Assembly: GCA_002189035.1 (NCBI GenBank)
Contig: NEEC01000019.1
Coordinates: forward strand, 620,001-684,000
Direction of reading: 5' to 3'
Source: Utricularia gibba
Lineage: Eukaryota; Streptophyta; Magnoliopsida; Lamiales; Lentibulariaceae
DNA length: 64,000 nt
Below are positions 51,325 through 62,818 of this stretch, one piece after another. A program made the position numbers and the translations under genes. Position 1 is the stretch's first letter. Each line of letters begins with the position of its first letter. The notes below the pieces were generated by a model. It did not search any database. It saw only the letters and a list, made by a program, of their open reading frames with translations, and had not been told where the DNA came from.

Positions 51325-53495
51325 AATGCTTCTTTTTTTTTTTTTTTTGGTCTTTTGAGGAAAGTCATTCTTACTTGTAGCATTACCATATTCATTTGTA
51401 AAGTCATCGGTGATGGAAAAAAAGAACAGTAACCAGCTGATTCGGGTCACTGTGCCTAAGTACAGCTCCTTTGGAAAAAAATGGTTAAACCCATCCAAAA
51501 GTTTAGAAATCCTTTCTGATGCAAGAGACGAGAAAACGCAACCAAAACAAGGGTTCTAACAATGCAGAGAAAACAACAAGGTTTCTCTGCAACACTCCAG
51601 CAAGCTTAATAGAAGAGTCAAATGAAACAATGCAGTGTTTACTTCGGACACAGAGTGCTGAACTGATGCTACCACCCGATAGAACATAAAGTGGAGTTGG
51701 AGTTGCAGAGAACGTACATGAAGAAGAGAAGCAGCCAAAAACAATCATTTTCCATGATCTTGTTATCTCTCTGTGTAGCATGAGTAATGAGCTAATGTCT
51801 ACTGTCTAGTATGTAAGAATACTTGTTCGGGTTTGCAACCTCCTTTGCACGTGCGTCATATCCTCTTAAGGGCTTGTTCAATAAGACATAAAATATTACT
51901 TCACGTCAAATAACACATGTTAATCACATATTTGATAAGTAGTGATATCTAATACCATGAATTAGACAAGAAACACAAACTCGTCTATTAGGTAGGTTTA
52001 ATTAATTTTATTGTGTTAAATTACAGTATTACCTTTAGGGCCATGTTTGGTTCAAAGAAGAGAATGAAGTGATTTTTTTAATTAAGGATTATGTGCAAGT
52101 TTAGTTGAAATTAAATATTTTTACTCAACTTTCACTATTTTTTACTGTATTAGAAAATCTCATGCTTTTTTGTTTTTTTCATAGGTTTAAGAAACCTTGG
52201 TATCACAAACATACAAAATATAATGTATACTCATTCAAATTTGGCCCAACTCATCAACCAAGCATGGCTTTATTATTTTTAAAGGGTTTCTATTTCACTT
52301 ATATATTATTAGCATGTTAATAATATCTTTTTATATATAAATCTAATTAATACCAAACACACTCATGTTCTCAAATCATTCATTTATGTAAATCAATATT
52401 TTTCATATGTAACAAACACCGAGTAAATTAAAACATTCTATCAAACAAATCTTAAAATTTAAGTATCTACCTCACAATTCGATGCACCATCTGATTAATA
52501 TAAGGGGAAATATGTCAGACATTGAAAAGATTAGGAGTGAAAAAAAAATAAACATGGGTTAGCTTCACTTCATACTTTCAATAAATCATACTTTCTTGTT
52601 GGCAAGCTAATGGTGGAGATGCGCTAAGTAACTCTACTTGGAGATGAAAATTCAAATCAAATCATCAACCTAAAACTCTTTAAGGTGCCTTTTTTAGTCA
52701 CCAATGACTTATAAATGCTCTTTGACTTATAAGTGGGGATGATCACTTTTCAAAATGTCACATGCATCTATTGCTTCCTTGCTCAGTTACCTGAAAAATT
52801 CATCTTTTTTCAACCATCTTGTTTACTCTTAATATTGTTTCTCGTACTAGAAATTGAAATGGACAAGCAGACATGTGATCTTGTTTGCTTCTATGTTATT
52901 ACACAATGGATATGATGAGATATGGAATGCTGCACTTTAGTAAAAGATGACAACTTGATCAATCTCCATCTCATTCGTCAAGTAATTTTTAGAAAAAAAA
53001 TGGACCCTAACTCCATGGATGAGCGCATCATGTAAAATCAAGAAAATGAATTGAGGGTTTTGGATACGGTCCATTCCAATAAGACAAAATAAAAGGTAAA
53101 TCTAAAATGTTAATGGGATCTACAAAGGTATAAGTTCAAATCAATCTTGAAAAAAGAGCACCAAATCAATGAAACAATTTGGAATTTGTGTTTATACAAT
53201 GACTAATTAGAAAATTCATTATAAGAATTTGTAACAATATCATAAAAAGAAATACTCTTTATATCACCTTGTAAAAGTTTCAAATCAATTTTTGAAACAT
53301 AAAATCTAGAACAAATTCCCTTGCTAATATTCCCTGTGATCAAGAATTCTGTTTTTTCCAGTCCCATTTTGAAATTGGTTGAGTTAGAGGATGGCTTTCC
53401 ATTGAAGCAGGGAGCCCAAATTCATAACAAAATGGAGGCAAAATCCCTCTTTTTATAAAGTTGCTGTGACTTTACAGCCCTATACATGTTTCATT
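51325..53495. other. intergenic, no gene seen
   Basis: Begins with the PUB16 3' region (a poly(T) tract at about 51330-51347). 52030-52330 starts with GGGCCATGTTTGGTTC, a common opening of plant MITEs, but no matching right end was found. Open frames here are not convincing. Confidence 0.4.
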
Positions 53496-53499
53496 CTGT

Positions 53500-53507
53500 C
53501 TATAAAA
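53500..53507 (+). promoter_or_regulatory. TATA box of the OVATE family gene
   Basis: CTATAAAAG here is a good TATA box. The expected transcription start near 53530 lies downstream of the first in-frame ATG (53466) and upstream of the ATG at 53568, supporting the latter as the start. Confidence 0.5.
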
Positions 53508-53567
53508 GCAGTGAGAATCATTGCGGTCTGCGCCTCAAAGTCGTTGAGAAGAGAAGCATCTAACGCC

Positions 53568-54166
53568 ATGCCGCAATCATCGGCACTTGGTCGACGGTGG
53601 CTTTGCTGCTTCGCTCCCTCTTCTTCTTCTTCTTCTTCTGCAACTCCCAATCGCAAGCTCAGACTCTCACACGTAGAGAACACCGCCAACAATCCCTCAT
53701 CTTTTCCTTCTTCCGTTATCTCTCACTCTCACAGAAAATCCAGCTACTTCACTAGACAGCCGCCGCGGGGGGCGCCGTCTCTGACACCGTTCTCGAGCTC
53801 CGGAAGTCGTTGCGCCCGATCGTCACTAAGGAGAAGGACGCAGTAACCCCCAATAGGCGAAGCAAAGTGGGTGTCTCCCCACGTGGTGGTGTGAGGCTCC
53901 GACCGAACACGCCCCGACTGTGGCGGAAGAGGGAGACCCAGCGGCGGCGGCGACGGCAGGGAGTCGCGGTGGTGAAATGCTCGAGAGATCCCCGGAGAGA
54001 CTTTCGGGATTCGATGGTGGAGATGATACTAGAAAATGGTTTAACGCAGAACAATGAGCTGGAGGAGCTTCTCGCTTGCTACCTTTCACTCAACTCCCAG
54101 GAATACCACGATGTCATCATCACTGTCTTCAGACAACTGTGGTTTGACTTCGTTGCTCCATTGTAA
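53568..54166 (+). CDS. OFP: OVATE family protein (transcriptional repressor)
   Basis: Begins MPQSSALGRRWLCCFAPSS with a Ser-rich N-terminal half, passes through DTVLELRKSLRPIVTKEKD, and ends in a complete OVATE domain: VAVVKCSRDPRRDFRDSMVE, MILENGLTQNNELEELLACY, LSLNSQEYHDVIITVFRQLW. OVATE proteins repress transcription and interact with TALE homeodomain and TRM proteins, shaping organs such as fruit and leaf. The N-terminal and C-terminal halves lie in different frames. Both join if one base is added to the run of six G at 53767-53772, giving a 200-codon frame. This is probably a sequencing deletion. No intron is needed, as usual in this family. Confidence 0.82.
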
Positions 54167-56516
54167 TTTCCTCTGCTTTTCACATATTTAAAAATATAAA
54201 AAAATGCCTCAAATCCCAATAATTTAATTTATTCAAAATATTTTGCAATATTAAATCATTATATTACCCCACATCCAATTTTAAATTTCAGTATAAAGTT
54301 AGAGTATATGATCAATTGATTAAATAAATATTTAATTACTAAATGTGCAGAGTAGAAACCAATGTATTAAAAAAAACCCTAAATTTTTATATACTTTGCA
54401 AAATACCCTCTTTCTTTCTTTTACTTTGTGAAATACCCTTTTCAAAGAATGAATTTTGCAATATTGAAACTTCATAGCTTATCGAATTTCTAGTAATATG
54501 ATGATGCTTCTTTTCTTTGTGTCCATTTCTACAAAAAAATATGACAATAAAATCATGAAAAAATGAAGTAGCTTTTGTGAAATGCATGATTAGTTGGATT
54601 CTAAGTTTTAAACCCTAGTTTAAAACTAGATCTCTATAACGCCGGTTCGGTTCATCTAAAAATATTAAAATATAAACATCAAATACTAACAAAATAACAC
54701 TAAATAGATTTAATAATATGTATCTTGTATATTTTCATTACTAAAAATGTAAAAATTGAAGTATTATACGAATATATTCACTTTAAAATTGAAACTTCTG
54801 AAAACCTATTAATCATTTCCATTGTTTCATTTTAAATAAATTAAAACTTGAAGTTAAAAAAATTTTAAGTCCAAACCAATAATCGAAATTCTAGTTAATC
54901 CATTCGACTCAACGATTAACCAGTAGGATTAACTAGTCGAGTTGAAATGTCATACTAATAAATAAATAAATTGTGAGAAAGGGTTATTTACCTAATTAAT
55001 TAACCCTAAAATCCATGGAAATCGTGAAGCATGCTCTTGGGAACCAAAGGCTGCTGCGGCGCACAAGACTAACATGCTCTCCTCCTGTGTTCAATGTACA
55101 ATCCACACACTCCTTAATTATTGTATTTATTGTTATTGCAGTCGTGGCAGAAAGGGATTGGCTGGTGAAGGGGATGGGCCTGGGCCGTCGCAGATGAAGG
55201 AATGTGCATTGTAGGCCTAGGCCCACTTTGTCGGGCAAGTGGGTGCGACACAAAAAGCCGCATTTTGTAGTCTCCAGGTACTATCTCTTCAGCTTTCACT
55301 CAAACCCCTGTAAAAAACCTTGCTTAAAAAGCTGCATCAAATTCAAATTCATTTCCAGTAACAACACCCCAGTAGCTTCATTTTTTTTAGCAAAAGATAA
55401 AGTTTTCTAAAGAGTCTATGTATGCCAGTGTTCTGTTTTCATAATTTCCTGAAATGATTCTATTTAATTTTTAAGTATACTCATATTTAATTATTCTATA
55501 GTAAAATCATAAATTTAGATTATATGATTAATTTCAAACATTATTAAATTTATTGAATATTAAATAAAAAATTACAATACTTTTAATATATTAAATTTTA
55601 TAATATAATTTTATATTATCTCACAAAACATTTTTACAATCTCAAATTGATTCTATTTAACTAATTTTAAAGCTAATTCTATTTTACATAATATCATGCA
55701 CAACTTCAAATTACAAAGCATACCCTATATCTCTCTATGTTCTTGGAGCAAAACCCAATTGAGCAATAAGTGCTTCTAATCCTTTCTGAATATCCAAGAT
55801 CATGGAGTATAACTCTTCAAGTGTTATAAAGCTGCACATACATATAAGAATGATGTATTTGTACTTAGTCTTATTATTTTTTGTGAAAAAGCTGCAAATA
55901 TTATTATTCTCCCTTTTTCAAATTTATGGGATGTCCCCAAGGGACGAATATTATTCTCCCTGTTGTGTAGGATAACTGGGCACTCGGCACCCACAAGCAA
56001 ATTATCAGTCAGATTGTGACTTCAATACTAATTTTTTGTATTAATATATGAAATATGAACTATAAATTACCATTTGTTTATAAATGATTGGAGTAACTAA
56101 CCTGAACAATTTAACTTTTACTAAAACCCATGTCTAATCAGACAATAGACATGTGTAATAAAAAGGATAGGATAAAAAGTGGGATTGTTTTCTTGTTTCA
56201 GATTTATGGGGAATTTTTAAATTTAAATTTATGATTTTGATCAAAAGATAAATTAACAATATCGCTAAAAAAATGTAATTTTATAATCAATTTTTATGAT
56301 AATAAATTAATTCGATACGTTTTAAAATAATTTCTATTTGTGGAAGTAGTAGTAATTATTATAAAATGATTTTTAAGAGAGCAAGGAGACGAATAAATTT
56401 TGTGGGCCGTTTCAAGCATTAAACATGATATGGGCTACAGGTTTATTGCTGTATTGTAACGGGCCGTTACTAACGGCCCAGAAGAATATATACCGATTAT
56501 TAAATTTAATTAGAGT
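54167..56516. other. intergenic, AT-rich
   Basis: Includes a copy of the dispersed AT-rich repeat at about 55445-55730. A short open frame at 55015-55197 has a hydrophobic stretch but no conserved features. No gene was recognised. Confidence 0.4.
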
Positions 56517-56525
56517 GTTTGGTAT

Positions 56526-56604
56526 AGAAAAATTAATATAAATAATATTGATTAATAAATACAATATATTAATAATAGTATACGCAATTAGTAATAACGC
56601 TTTG
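56526..56604. repeat. left terminal inverted repeat of the MULE
   Basis: 79 bases, the inverted partner of 60179-60257. The outermost 25 bases differ at a single position between the two ends; the inner part is more diverged. Confidence 0.85.
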
Positions 56605-56725
56605 TCTATCACGTCATTATTGATGACGCTTTAGAAATACACGTCATCAACGATAGCGCTTTAAAACTATATGGTGGTGACTTGGAGTGCACACACCATG
56701 ACACCATCATTGATGACGCTTTGCT

Positions 56726-57417
56726 TAGGGTTGTAAACGAGTCAAGCTGGCTCGCGAGCTTTTTCCAATTGGCTAGAGCTCAACTCGACTACAACTCGGC
56801 TCAATCGAGCTCGAGCCGAGCCAATATTGAGTACGAGCCAGTTGTCAAGCCGAGCTCGAGCTTAAAATTCAAAGGTTCGAGGCTCGCAAGTTGGCTCGCA
56901 AGTTTTTTTATAAAAGTTTTTTAATAATATAAAATTAATTAAAATACTGTCAAATAAATATATTCAATATGAAAAATGAATTATACAATAAAAATACATA
57001 ATATTTTATTGTTTAAGAAATTAAATCAATTACTATATTAAAAAATGATCTAATAATATAAAATTGAATCTCAACCATACATATTATGTTATTCAAAATA
57101 AATATATGATATAATTAAATATTTTTTGTGGTTTGTTTTTATTTTGATAGTATTGTATTTTTAAATAATTATAATTAAAAATAATATTTTAGATATTAAT
57201 TTTATAAAGTAATTTTGAATTAAAAATTATATAAATAAAAAAATTAATAAAAAAATTCAAGTTGACTCGAGTTGGGCTCGAGCTTGAATCGAGCTCGAGC
57301 TCAAGCCAAGTTTTCCTAGGCTTGACGAGCTTGAGCCTAAAAATGTGTGATTGAGCTAGAGCTCGAGCTCCAAATTTCCTAGAAAGCTCGGCTCGACTCG
57401 ACTCATTTCCAACCCTA
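56726..57417. mobile_element. hAT-type MITE nested in the MULE
   Basis: Begins TAGGGTTGTAAACGAGTC and ends with the inverted form (minus strand TAGGGTTGGAAATGAGTC). It is flanked by 8-base sequences GCTTTGCT (56718-56725) and GCCTTGTT (57418-57425), identical at six positions, with the other two differing by transitions. Eight bases and a TAGGG end are typical of hAT elements. Both arms are packed with GAGCTCGAGC-type repeats, while the middle is AT-rich; the arms could fold into a large stem. There is no transposase. The sequence type is common in plant genomes. Confidence 0.78.
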
Positions 57418-57751
57418 GCCTTGTTACATGGCACCATCAATGATGATGCCTCGGTGCTCGCAATAAGCTATTTTTTTGAAAGTAGTTTGAAAACAATCAT
57501 AAATAAAATATCCAAAATAAATAACTCTAACTTGCAATTAATCAAAGTTCAAACCAGAAAAAACCAAATTTATCAGACTATTTTGCTGGTGGAGGATTCA
57601 CTCCTCAATCCATCTCGTTGTGTATTCTTGTGCGATGCTATCTGCCAACAATAGTCCGACGGCGTGTAGGATCATGGTATAGGGTCCAGCTCGGGTAAAG
57701 GATATAGGTATCAAAGTCAAGAGGGTTGAAAACCTCTTCACTATACGTTTG

Positions 57752-59630
57752 TTACAACACATACAATATATCGAGACTAATCATGAGATCGTCGGCACTT
57801 ACCTTCACCTTTTCAACAGCAGCAATAGCATGAGAGCATGAAACACCATACTTAGTCCACTTTCCACAACTACAAGTCTGATTACAAAACATCACTCTAT
57901 AATGATAACGTCTCTCTTTCCCACGGCTGACGACTTCAATCTTAAATGACATATTTGCCGTCTTGAGTTGACGCACCTTGTGTGTCTTAGCTCGTTCACG
58001 TGTTTTGCCTCATCCGAGAGCGCATGCATACATAGATAACAAGTGTTATACATAAAGTAAAATAATAAAACATTACAAATACTCAAAATTAAGTAACCTC
58101 AAACATAATACCCGATGGTTTTCTATCATCGAGGTGATCTCCTCTTTATGCTCGCGAAGGATGCTAGCTGACTTGTACAACGTAGTCTCAACAATTGTAT
58201 TTGAGGGAAATTGACGGCAAACCTTGAGAATGTTGTTCATGATCTCTCTTGCATTAGAAGTTAGATTCCTGTAGCATATGCCTGAATCATATGAGAGTGT
58301 CCATCTCTCATATGGATCATTTTCCCGCTCAAAGAACCATGCATAAGCCATCGGATTTTTCTTTTGAATCTTTTTGAGGTACATCATCATCTTTTTTGAA
58401 TCACAGGTTGCTCCGGCGTTGTAAGCCATTTGCTTAAATATTTTGCTTCCAAACTTCTTGTTGAAGTTGGAAACATAATGACGCAAACACCAAAGTGGGT
58501 CAGAAGGCCTTTTTGAAACCTAGCGTAATTTCTCACAGCTGCAAGCGAGCCAACAGCTCTGTCCGAGATTATACTACCCTAGCCTCGACAAAAAAAATGT
58601 TCATCTAGCAAATCCATAAACCAAAGATATGTATCTCTACTCTCCTTGTCGATGAATGCATAGGCTAACGGTAGGATGTGACCACCTCAATCCTTGGTAG
58701 TGGCCACGAGCAACTTGTGGTCATAACGTCCATATAAAAAGGTGACATCGATCATAACAATAGGCCTGCAAAACATGAATGCTCAAATAAAGGGACCATA
58801 GGCCCAAAAAACATAGTGCATGATTTTATGATCATCTCCTGCAATAGTGGGAAAGCAGTCCCACGAGATCACTGTACTTGGATTGGTTTGCGTGATTGCT
58901 AGAAATAATACAGTTAGCTTTTGCACTGATAATTCTCATGTTCCATAGACCCACTCAAAAGCAAGTTGAGCACCGTACCATGCACATTCATAAGTAATCT
59001 TCTTTTGATATTTTTCAAAAATGCATTTTCGAACATCTGCAACCTTAATCTCTACAAAAAAGAAAAGTTATTAAAAATATAAACTATGTAAAAAAAAATT
59101 AAGAAATATTTAAACTATACCTTCTTCTCTATGTGAAGTATGCATAAGTTCATATCCAATGAATAAACTAGAAAGGTTGCGATGTTGCGCTCCATCCATA
59201 TATGTCATGCAAGTATGTGAAAAGTCACAGACCGATATTTTCCAAACTCCATCACGTGCAGATCGCATAATCCGTATGCGCCTCATATCCTCGTTTTATA
59301 TGATAGTGGGCAACACAATATTGAGGATGAACTTTACTAGCAAATGCAATTTCCTTATTCAGCATGTACCTTCTCATCGTATCGCCTATATTTGCCACCA
59401 TATTTAAATTCTTCGAATATGAAAGTGTTTACTAGATTGTTTTGGATAGAGGGTATTCCTCTCTCACGAAACACCCCGGAGAATCGTCGAGAACGAGATC
59501 CGGGCAATTGTACTGCACAAGGTGCCTCAATTCCGGTCTCTGGTTCTTCGTCCACACAAACATTTGTTGGTGGGGCTTTAGAATCCTCACTTGAGTCGAT
59601 GTCTCCACCGTCATCATCAAAGACGTCCAT
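57752..59630 (-). pseudogene. MuDR-type transposase, broken
   Basis: Read on the minus strand from 59630: an acidic N-terminal region (MDVFDDDGGDIDSSEDSK), a MuDR DNA-binding-like segment (59460-59355), a MULE catalytic segment with PIVMIDVTFLYGRYDHKLL and GGHILPLAYAFIDKESRD, in which an Asp of the DDE triad sits in IDVTFL, then WFMDLLDEHFFC and SIISDRAVGSLAA. A helical part follows (58486-58073), then a SWIM zinc finger CSCGKWTKYGVSCSHA with C-x-C-x10-C-x-H (57870-57825). In-frame stops (for example inside the catalytic segment near 58698) and frame changes make it non-functional. The enzyme family cuts and pastes elements with long TIRs. Confidence 0.85.
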
Positions 59631-60178
59631 ATCTTAAAAAAACAATTAATGATAATAATTTCATATATTAAGACTTAATCTCACTAAAATTAACTTCTAT
59701 GGGGAATACTTCAACCACATTCACACTTGGATTGTTATCATGGTTTAAAGATAATGATAATTGAAGACTCGGAAATGCATCTACAATACAATTAATTATT
59801 ACAAATATAAAAAAATGGATGCCTTAACATATGTAATAAAATAAGTACTTCCATAATTGACATTTGGCATAGTGGTGCAAGGTCATGAAGGAGTATGTGA
59901 ACTTTCAACTTCATTGTAGGGCAAATCAGATGACATTCCCAAAAAATCAAAAAAATCGCTAGTGTATTTATCCATTTTGAAATGGTAAAACAAATATATG
60001 TAATCAATTATTGTATAATTATTATGAAATATAAAAATTTAAATAAATAATACTATAAAATGAAAAAACGATATTACCAAAATTTTCTTCAACTCCGATT
60101 CTACTCAACTTTGAAGATGAATGAAAAAAATTGTGAAGATGTAAGATATATGTTGATGCCACTACTCATTGCGGATAT

Positions 60179-60257
60179 CAAAGCACCACTATTAGTGGCA
60201 CATAATATTATTAATATAATGATTTTAGTGAACAATATTATTTATATTGATTTTTCT
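60179..60257. repeat. right terminal inverted repeat of the MULE
   Basis: 79 bases, the inverted partner of 56526-56604, next to the 9-base target duplication at 60258-60266. Confidence 0.85.
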
Positions 60258-60266
60258 GTTTGGTAC

Positions 60267-60590
60267 ATGGATTTTCAGGTGGGTTTGGTAATATACCCAT
60301 TATTGGTGCATGGGTTGCAGGACACCATTATTCAATTTACTTAAAGTTTTTGGATTACATTTTTTTTACGGGTTCAACTTTATTATAAAAATAAAATGAT
60401 TATCTCAATTTATTATATCTAATTTCAAATTTTTTTTATGAAAATTATAAATTTTTTCCAAATAGATCATGGATTGAAATTGTGGCGTAACCTCACAGTC
60501 ATTCCTAGGGTTTACTAGGCTCCATCTTCCAACTACCCATGAGCTACAGCTGTGCCTATCAATGCATCGTGCTTGTAAACACCGCCAATT
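60267..60590. other. upstream region of the first lipid-transfer gene
   Basis: AT-rich to about 60480, then a more balanced promoter with a TATA box at its end. No gene was seen. Confidence 0.5.
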
Positions 60591-60596
60591 CTACCC

Positions 60597-60603
60597 TATA
60601 TAA
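60597..60603 (+). promoter_or_regulatory. TATA box of the first nsLTP gene
   Basis: CCTATATAAACTC is a strong TATA box. The start of transcription near 60627 lies after the ATG at 60616 and before the ATG at 60655, so it selects the latter as the start codon. Confidence 0.7.
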
Positions 60604-60654
60604 ACTCGGACTCCATTGAAGCATCAAGTAAACGCTTTTTTGCACGAGACATCC

Positions 60655-61095
60655 ATGGCCGCCGTGTTGAACCTCCTCCTCCTAGCTCTCATCGCCACCG
60701 CGGCGCATTACTCTGCGCCGGCGTCAGCCTTCACCTGCGGCGATGTCGATAAAAACTTGTCCCCATGCATCAGCTACACTCTCGGTTCAGGAACCACTGT
60801 CCCGAAGCCTTGCTGCGACGGAGTCCGGGCGGTGAACTCGCTCGCCACCACCACTGCAGATCGCCGTACCATTTGCAACTGCGTGAAGAGTGCCGCCGCC
60901 GGTTACGCCAACAACCCCCGCGCCATCGCCAAGGTTTCCGGAATTCCAGCCGCCTGCGGCGTTTCTGTTGGCTTCTCCATCACCACCAACGTCAACTGCA
61001 ACACGTACGTGTTACAGAAGTGATTATTATTACCTATTTATTGTAACAGAGAAGAACTGAGGACTAACTCATCTGCTTCCTGCAGCATTCGTTGA
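60655..61095 (+). CDS. LTP: non-specific lipid transfer protein, type 1
   Basis: Two exons, 60655-61004 and 61086-61095, give 119 residues. A signal peptide (MAAVLNLLLLALIATAAHYS to about residue 27) is followed by a mature protein with the eight-cysteine pattern C-x9-C-xn-CC-xn-CxC-xn-C-xn-C: TCGDVDKNLSPC, PCCDGV, CNCVKS, AACGV, VNCNT. nsLTPs are secreted, bind lipids in a hydrophobic tunnel, and serve in cuticle building and defence. I chose splicing at AC|GTACGT because the second exon then gives NCNTIR and a stop, the usual nsLTP ending, with an intron two codons before the stop. If the intron is kept, the tail would read NCNTYVLQK and stop at 61021-61023. Confidence 0.9.
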
Positions 61096-62325
61096 TCGAA
61101 GAAGGAGGCAGAGCCGCTGGCATCTCCAGGCCAACGATGAAACCAGTAGGAGTAGTAGTGAAAAAGGCGCCATGGATCCATCTGCATGATCTGAGATGGA
61201 CGGAGTATTTGTTTTAGTTTTTCTAAGGTGATCATCGTTCTCCAGTTTAGGTTTCCAGCAAGCTAGCGCTTTCATTCATCTCATGTCCCGGCTCCAAAGA
61301 TCAGTCAGGAAGTTAGTGAGAATATTGGTCATTCTATCTGTTTGATTTTAATTGAAAGTGATATGTTTGTTTCAGAAAATGATCTCATCAATCAAATGGA
61401 ACGAATCAAAATAAGTAATCTTTATTGAAATTAAGAATCCGATAAATCAAATAAAATCACATTAAAATCAAGTATAAAATAAATATTAGATACAATCTAT
61501 TACAAATTATTTATACTATTTTATATAATTTAACGTATCATATTAATTTTTCAATATAAAATTATTTGTTCTAGTTCTAAATCACACGTTCATTCATTCT
61601 ATCTAAATTCTAGATTATCTCATTTCTTAAAATATTTTTAAAATTTAACTAAAAATTATTAAATCCAATTGAATTCATTAAAAAAATAGTTCAACTAAAA
61701 TCCATGACTAAATCGAATAAACAATTTTAAAACAATTGTACTTCCAACAATGACCCAAATAAGATCCTCTCACCATTATTAATTTGTGTCATGACGTCAT
61801 TTTTATCTACTTCAGCTTATTTAAAAAATAATACCTGACTTTTTCTTATTATTTCTAAAATATAAATGACATTAATTCGATATTATTTTTTAAAAATATA
61901 ATATTTATATACCATTTTAAAATGTGGTCATGACACTCTTAAATATTATGAAAGAAAAGTATCTATTTTGTTATGATGAGGATTCGATTTCCAGATCTGG
62001 AGGCAACGAGGCCACGTTGGTGGTAATTAATGGGGTTAGTTGGGATTAACTCTTAATTAATCACGCAGCAGTAAACGTCGTCGTCTTCCCACCGGAGGAC
62101 TGCCTTGCCCTTGCCTACTGGTGAATAATTGGGTACCTCATTTTCATGCATTTACTTCATTTCACCAGCCTACCTTCCTGCAACGCAACGGATCCCGATT
62201 CCCAATCACTGTTGCGTTTTGATGTGCATTCATTGCGCATTTGGCTCCAACTTGAAAAGATTCTATCAAAAATTGATGATCTTTTCTTTTTTTCTGGTGC
62301 GAACGGAGATTGGGATGCACGCCTC
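61096..62325. other. intergenic region between the two nsLTP genes
   Basis: Starts with the 3' UTR of the first gene, then AT-rich DNA (61330-61970). No gene was seen. Confidence 0.5.
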
Positions 62326-62327
62326 TA

Positions 62328-62336
62328 TCTATATAA
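62328..62336 (+). promoter_or_regulatory. TATA box of the second nsLTP gene
   Basis: CTATATAATG lies about 40 bases before the ATG at 62374, suitable for a transcription start just before the coding region. Confidence 0.5.
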
Positions 62337-62373
62337 TGGGGGTCTGGTGGATCGCAGGACGCACTCGAGTTTA

Positions 62374-62818
62374 ATGGCTGCGGGTTCAAAGGTTTTGCTT
62401 TTGTCGCTTATCGCGGCGGCGCTGTTTTCCGGTCATGGGGTGACGGCGGGGGTTACCTGCGACGTGGTGATCTCCGGATAGCGAGATGCATCCCCTACGC
62501 TTCCAACCCGAGTAACTCATCTCCCACGGTGGACTGCTGCAAGGGGTAAGGAATCTGAACTCCATCGCCAAGACTACCACCGACCGTCAGAGCGTTTGCA
62601 AATGCCTCAAAAGCCTCGCCTCCGTCTACCCTCCGAGCACCGCCATCAGAGCCGCCACGATTCCCGGGAAATGCGGCCTTTCCATTCCATACAAGTTTGA
62701 TGCCAGCATCAACTGTGCCACGTAAAATGCTCTGAATTCTAAGATCTGACAATGTTGCTGATTTGTAACATCGCACCATTTTACAGCTTGATTTGTTTGA
62801 ATTTTCAGGGTGCGGTAA
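62374..62818 (+). CDS. LTP: non-specific lipid transfer protein, type 1, frame broken by two one-base gaps
   Basis: A signal peptide (MAAGSKVLLLSLIAAALFSG) and a mature nsLTP start (VTCDVVIS) read in one frame. The rest (IARCIPYASNPS, DCCKG, RNLNSIAKTTTDRQSVC, CLKSLASVYPPSTA, IPGKCGLSIPYKF, INCAT) reads in two other frames. One base is missing at about 62475-62477, causing TAG at 62479-62481, and another in the run GGGG at 62543-62546. Exons are 62374-62721 and 62809-62818, ending NCATVR like the neighbour. With both bases added the length is 119 residues, the same as the gene at 60655. This and the intact eight cysteines argue for sequence errors. The pair is a tandem duplication, though fairly diverged. 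Confidence 0.82.

Larger units (their letters stand above)
56526..60257 (-). mobile_element. Mutator-like (MULE) transposon with long TIRs and decayed transposase
   Basis: The ends are inverted repeats of 79 bases: left 56526-56604, right 60179-60257, both starting AGAAAAAT[T/C]AATATAAATA and ending GCTTTG, aligned without gaps. They are flanked by a 9-base target duplication, GTTTGGTAT at 56517-56525 and GTTTGGTAC at 60258-60266 (8 of 9 identical). This is the exact size made by Mutator transposases. The left subterminal region repeats a GATGACGCTTT motif several times. Inside lies a MuDR-type transposase on the minus strand. A hAT-type element (56726-57417) has inserted later near the left end. 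About 3.7 kb in all, and no longer able to code for its own enzyme. Confidence 0.88.
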
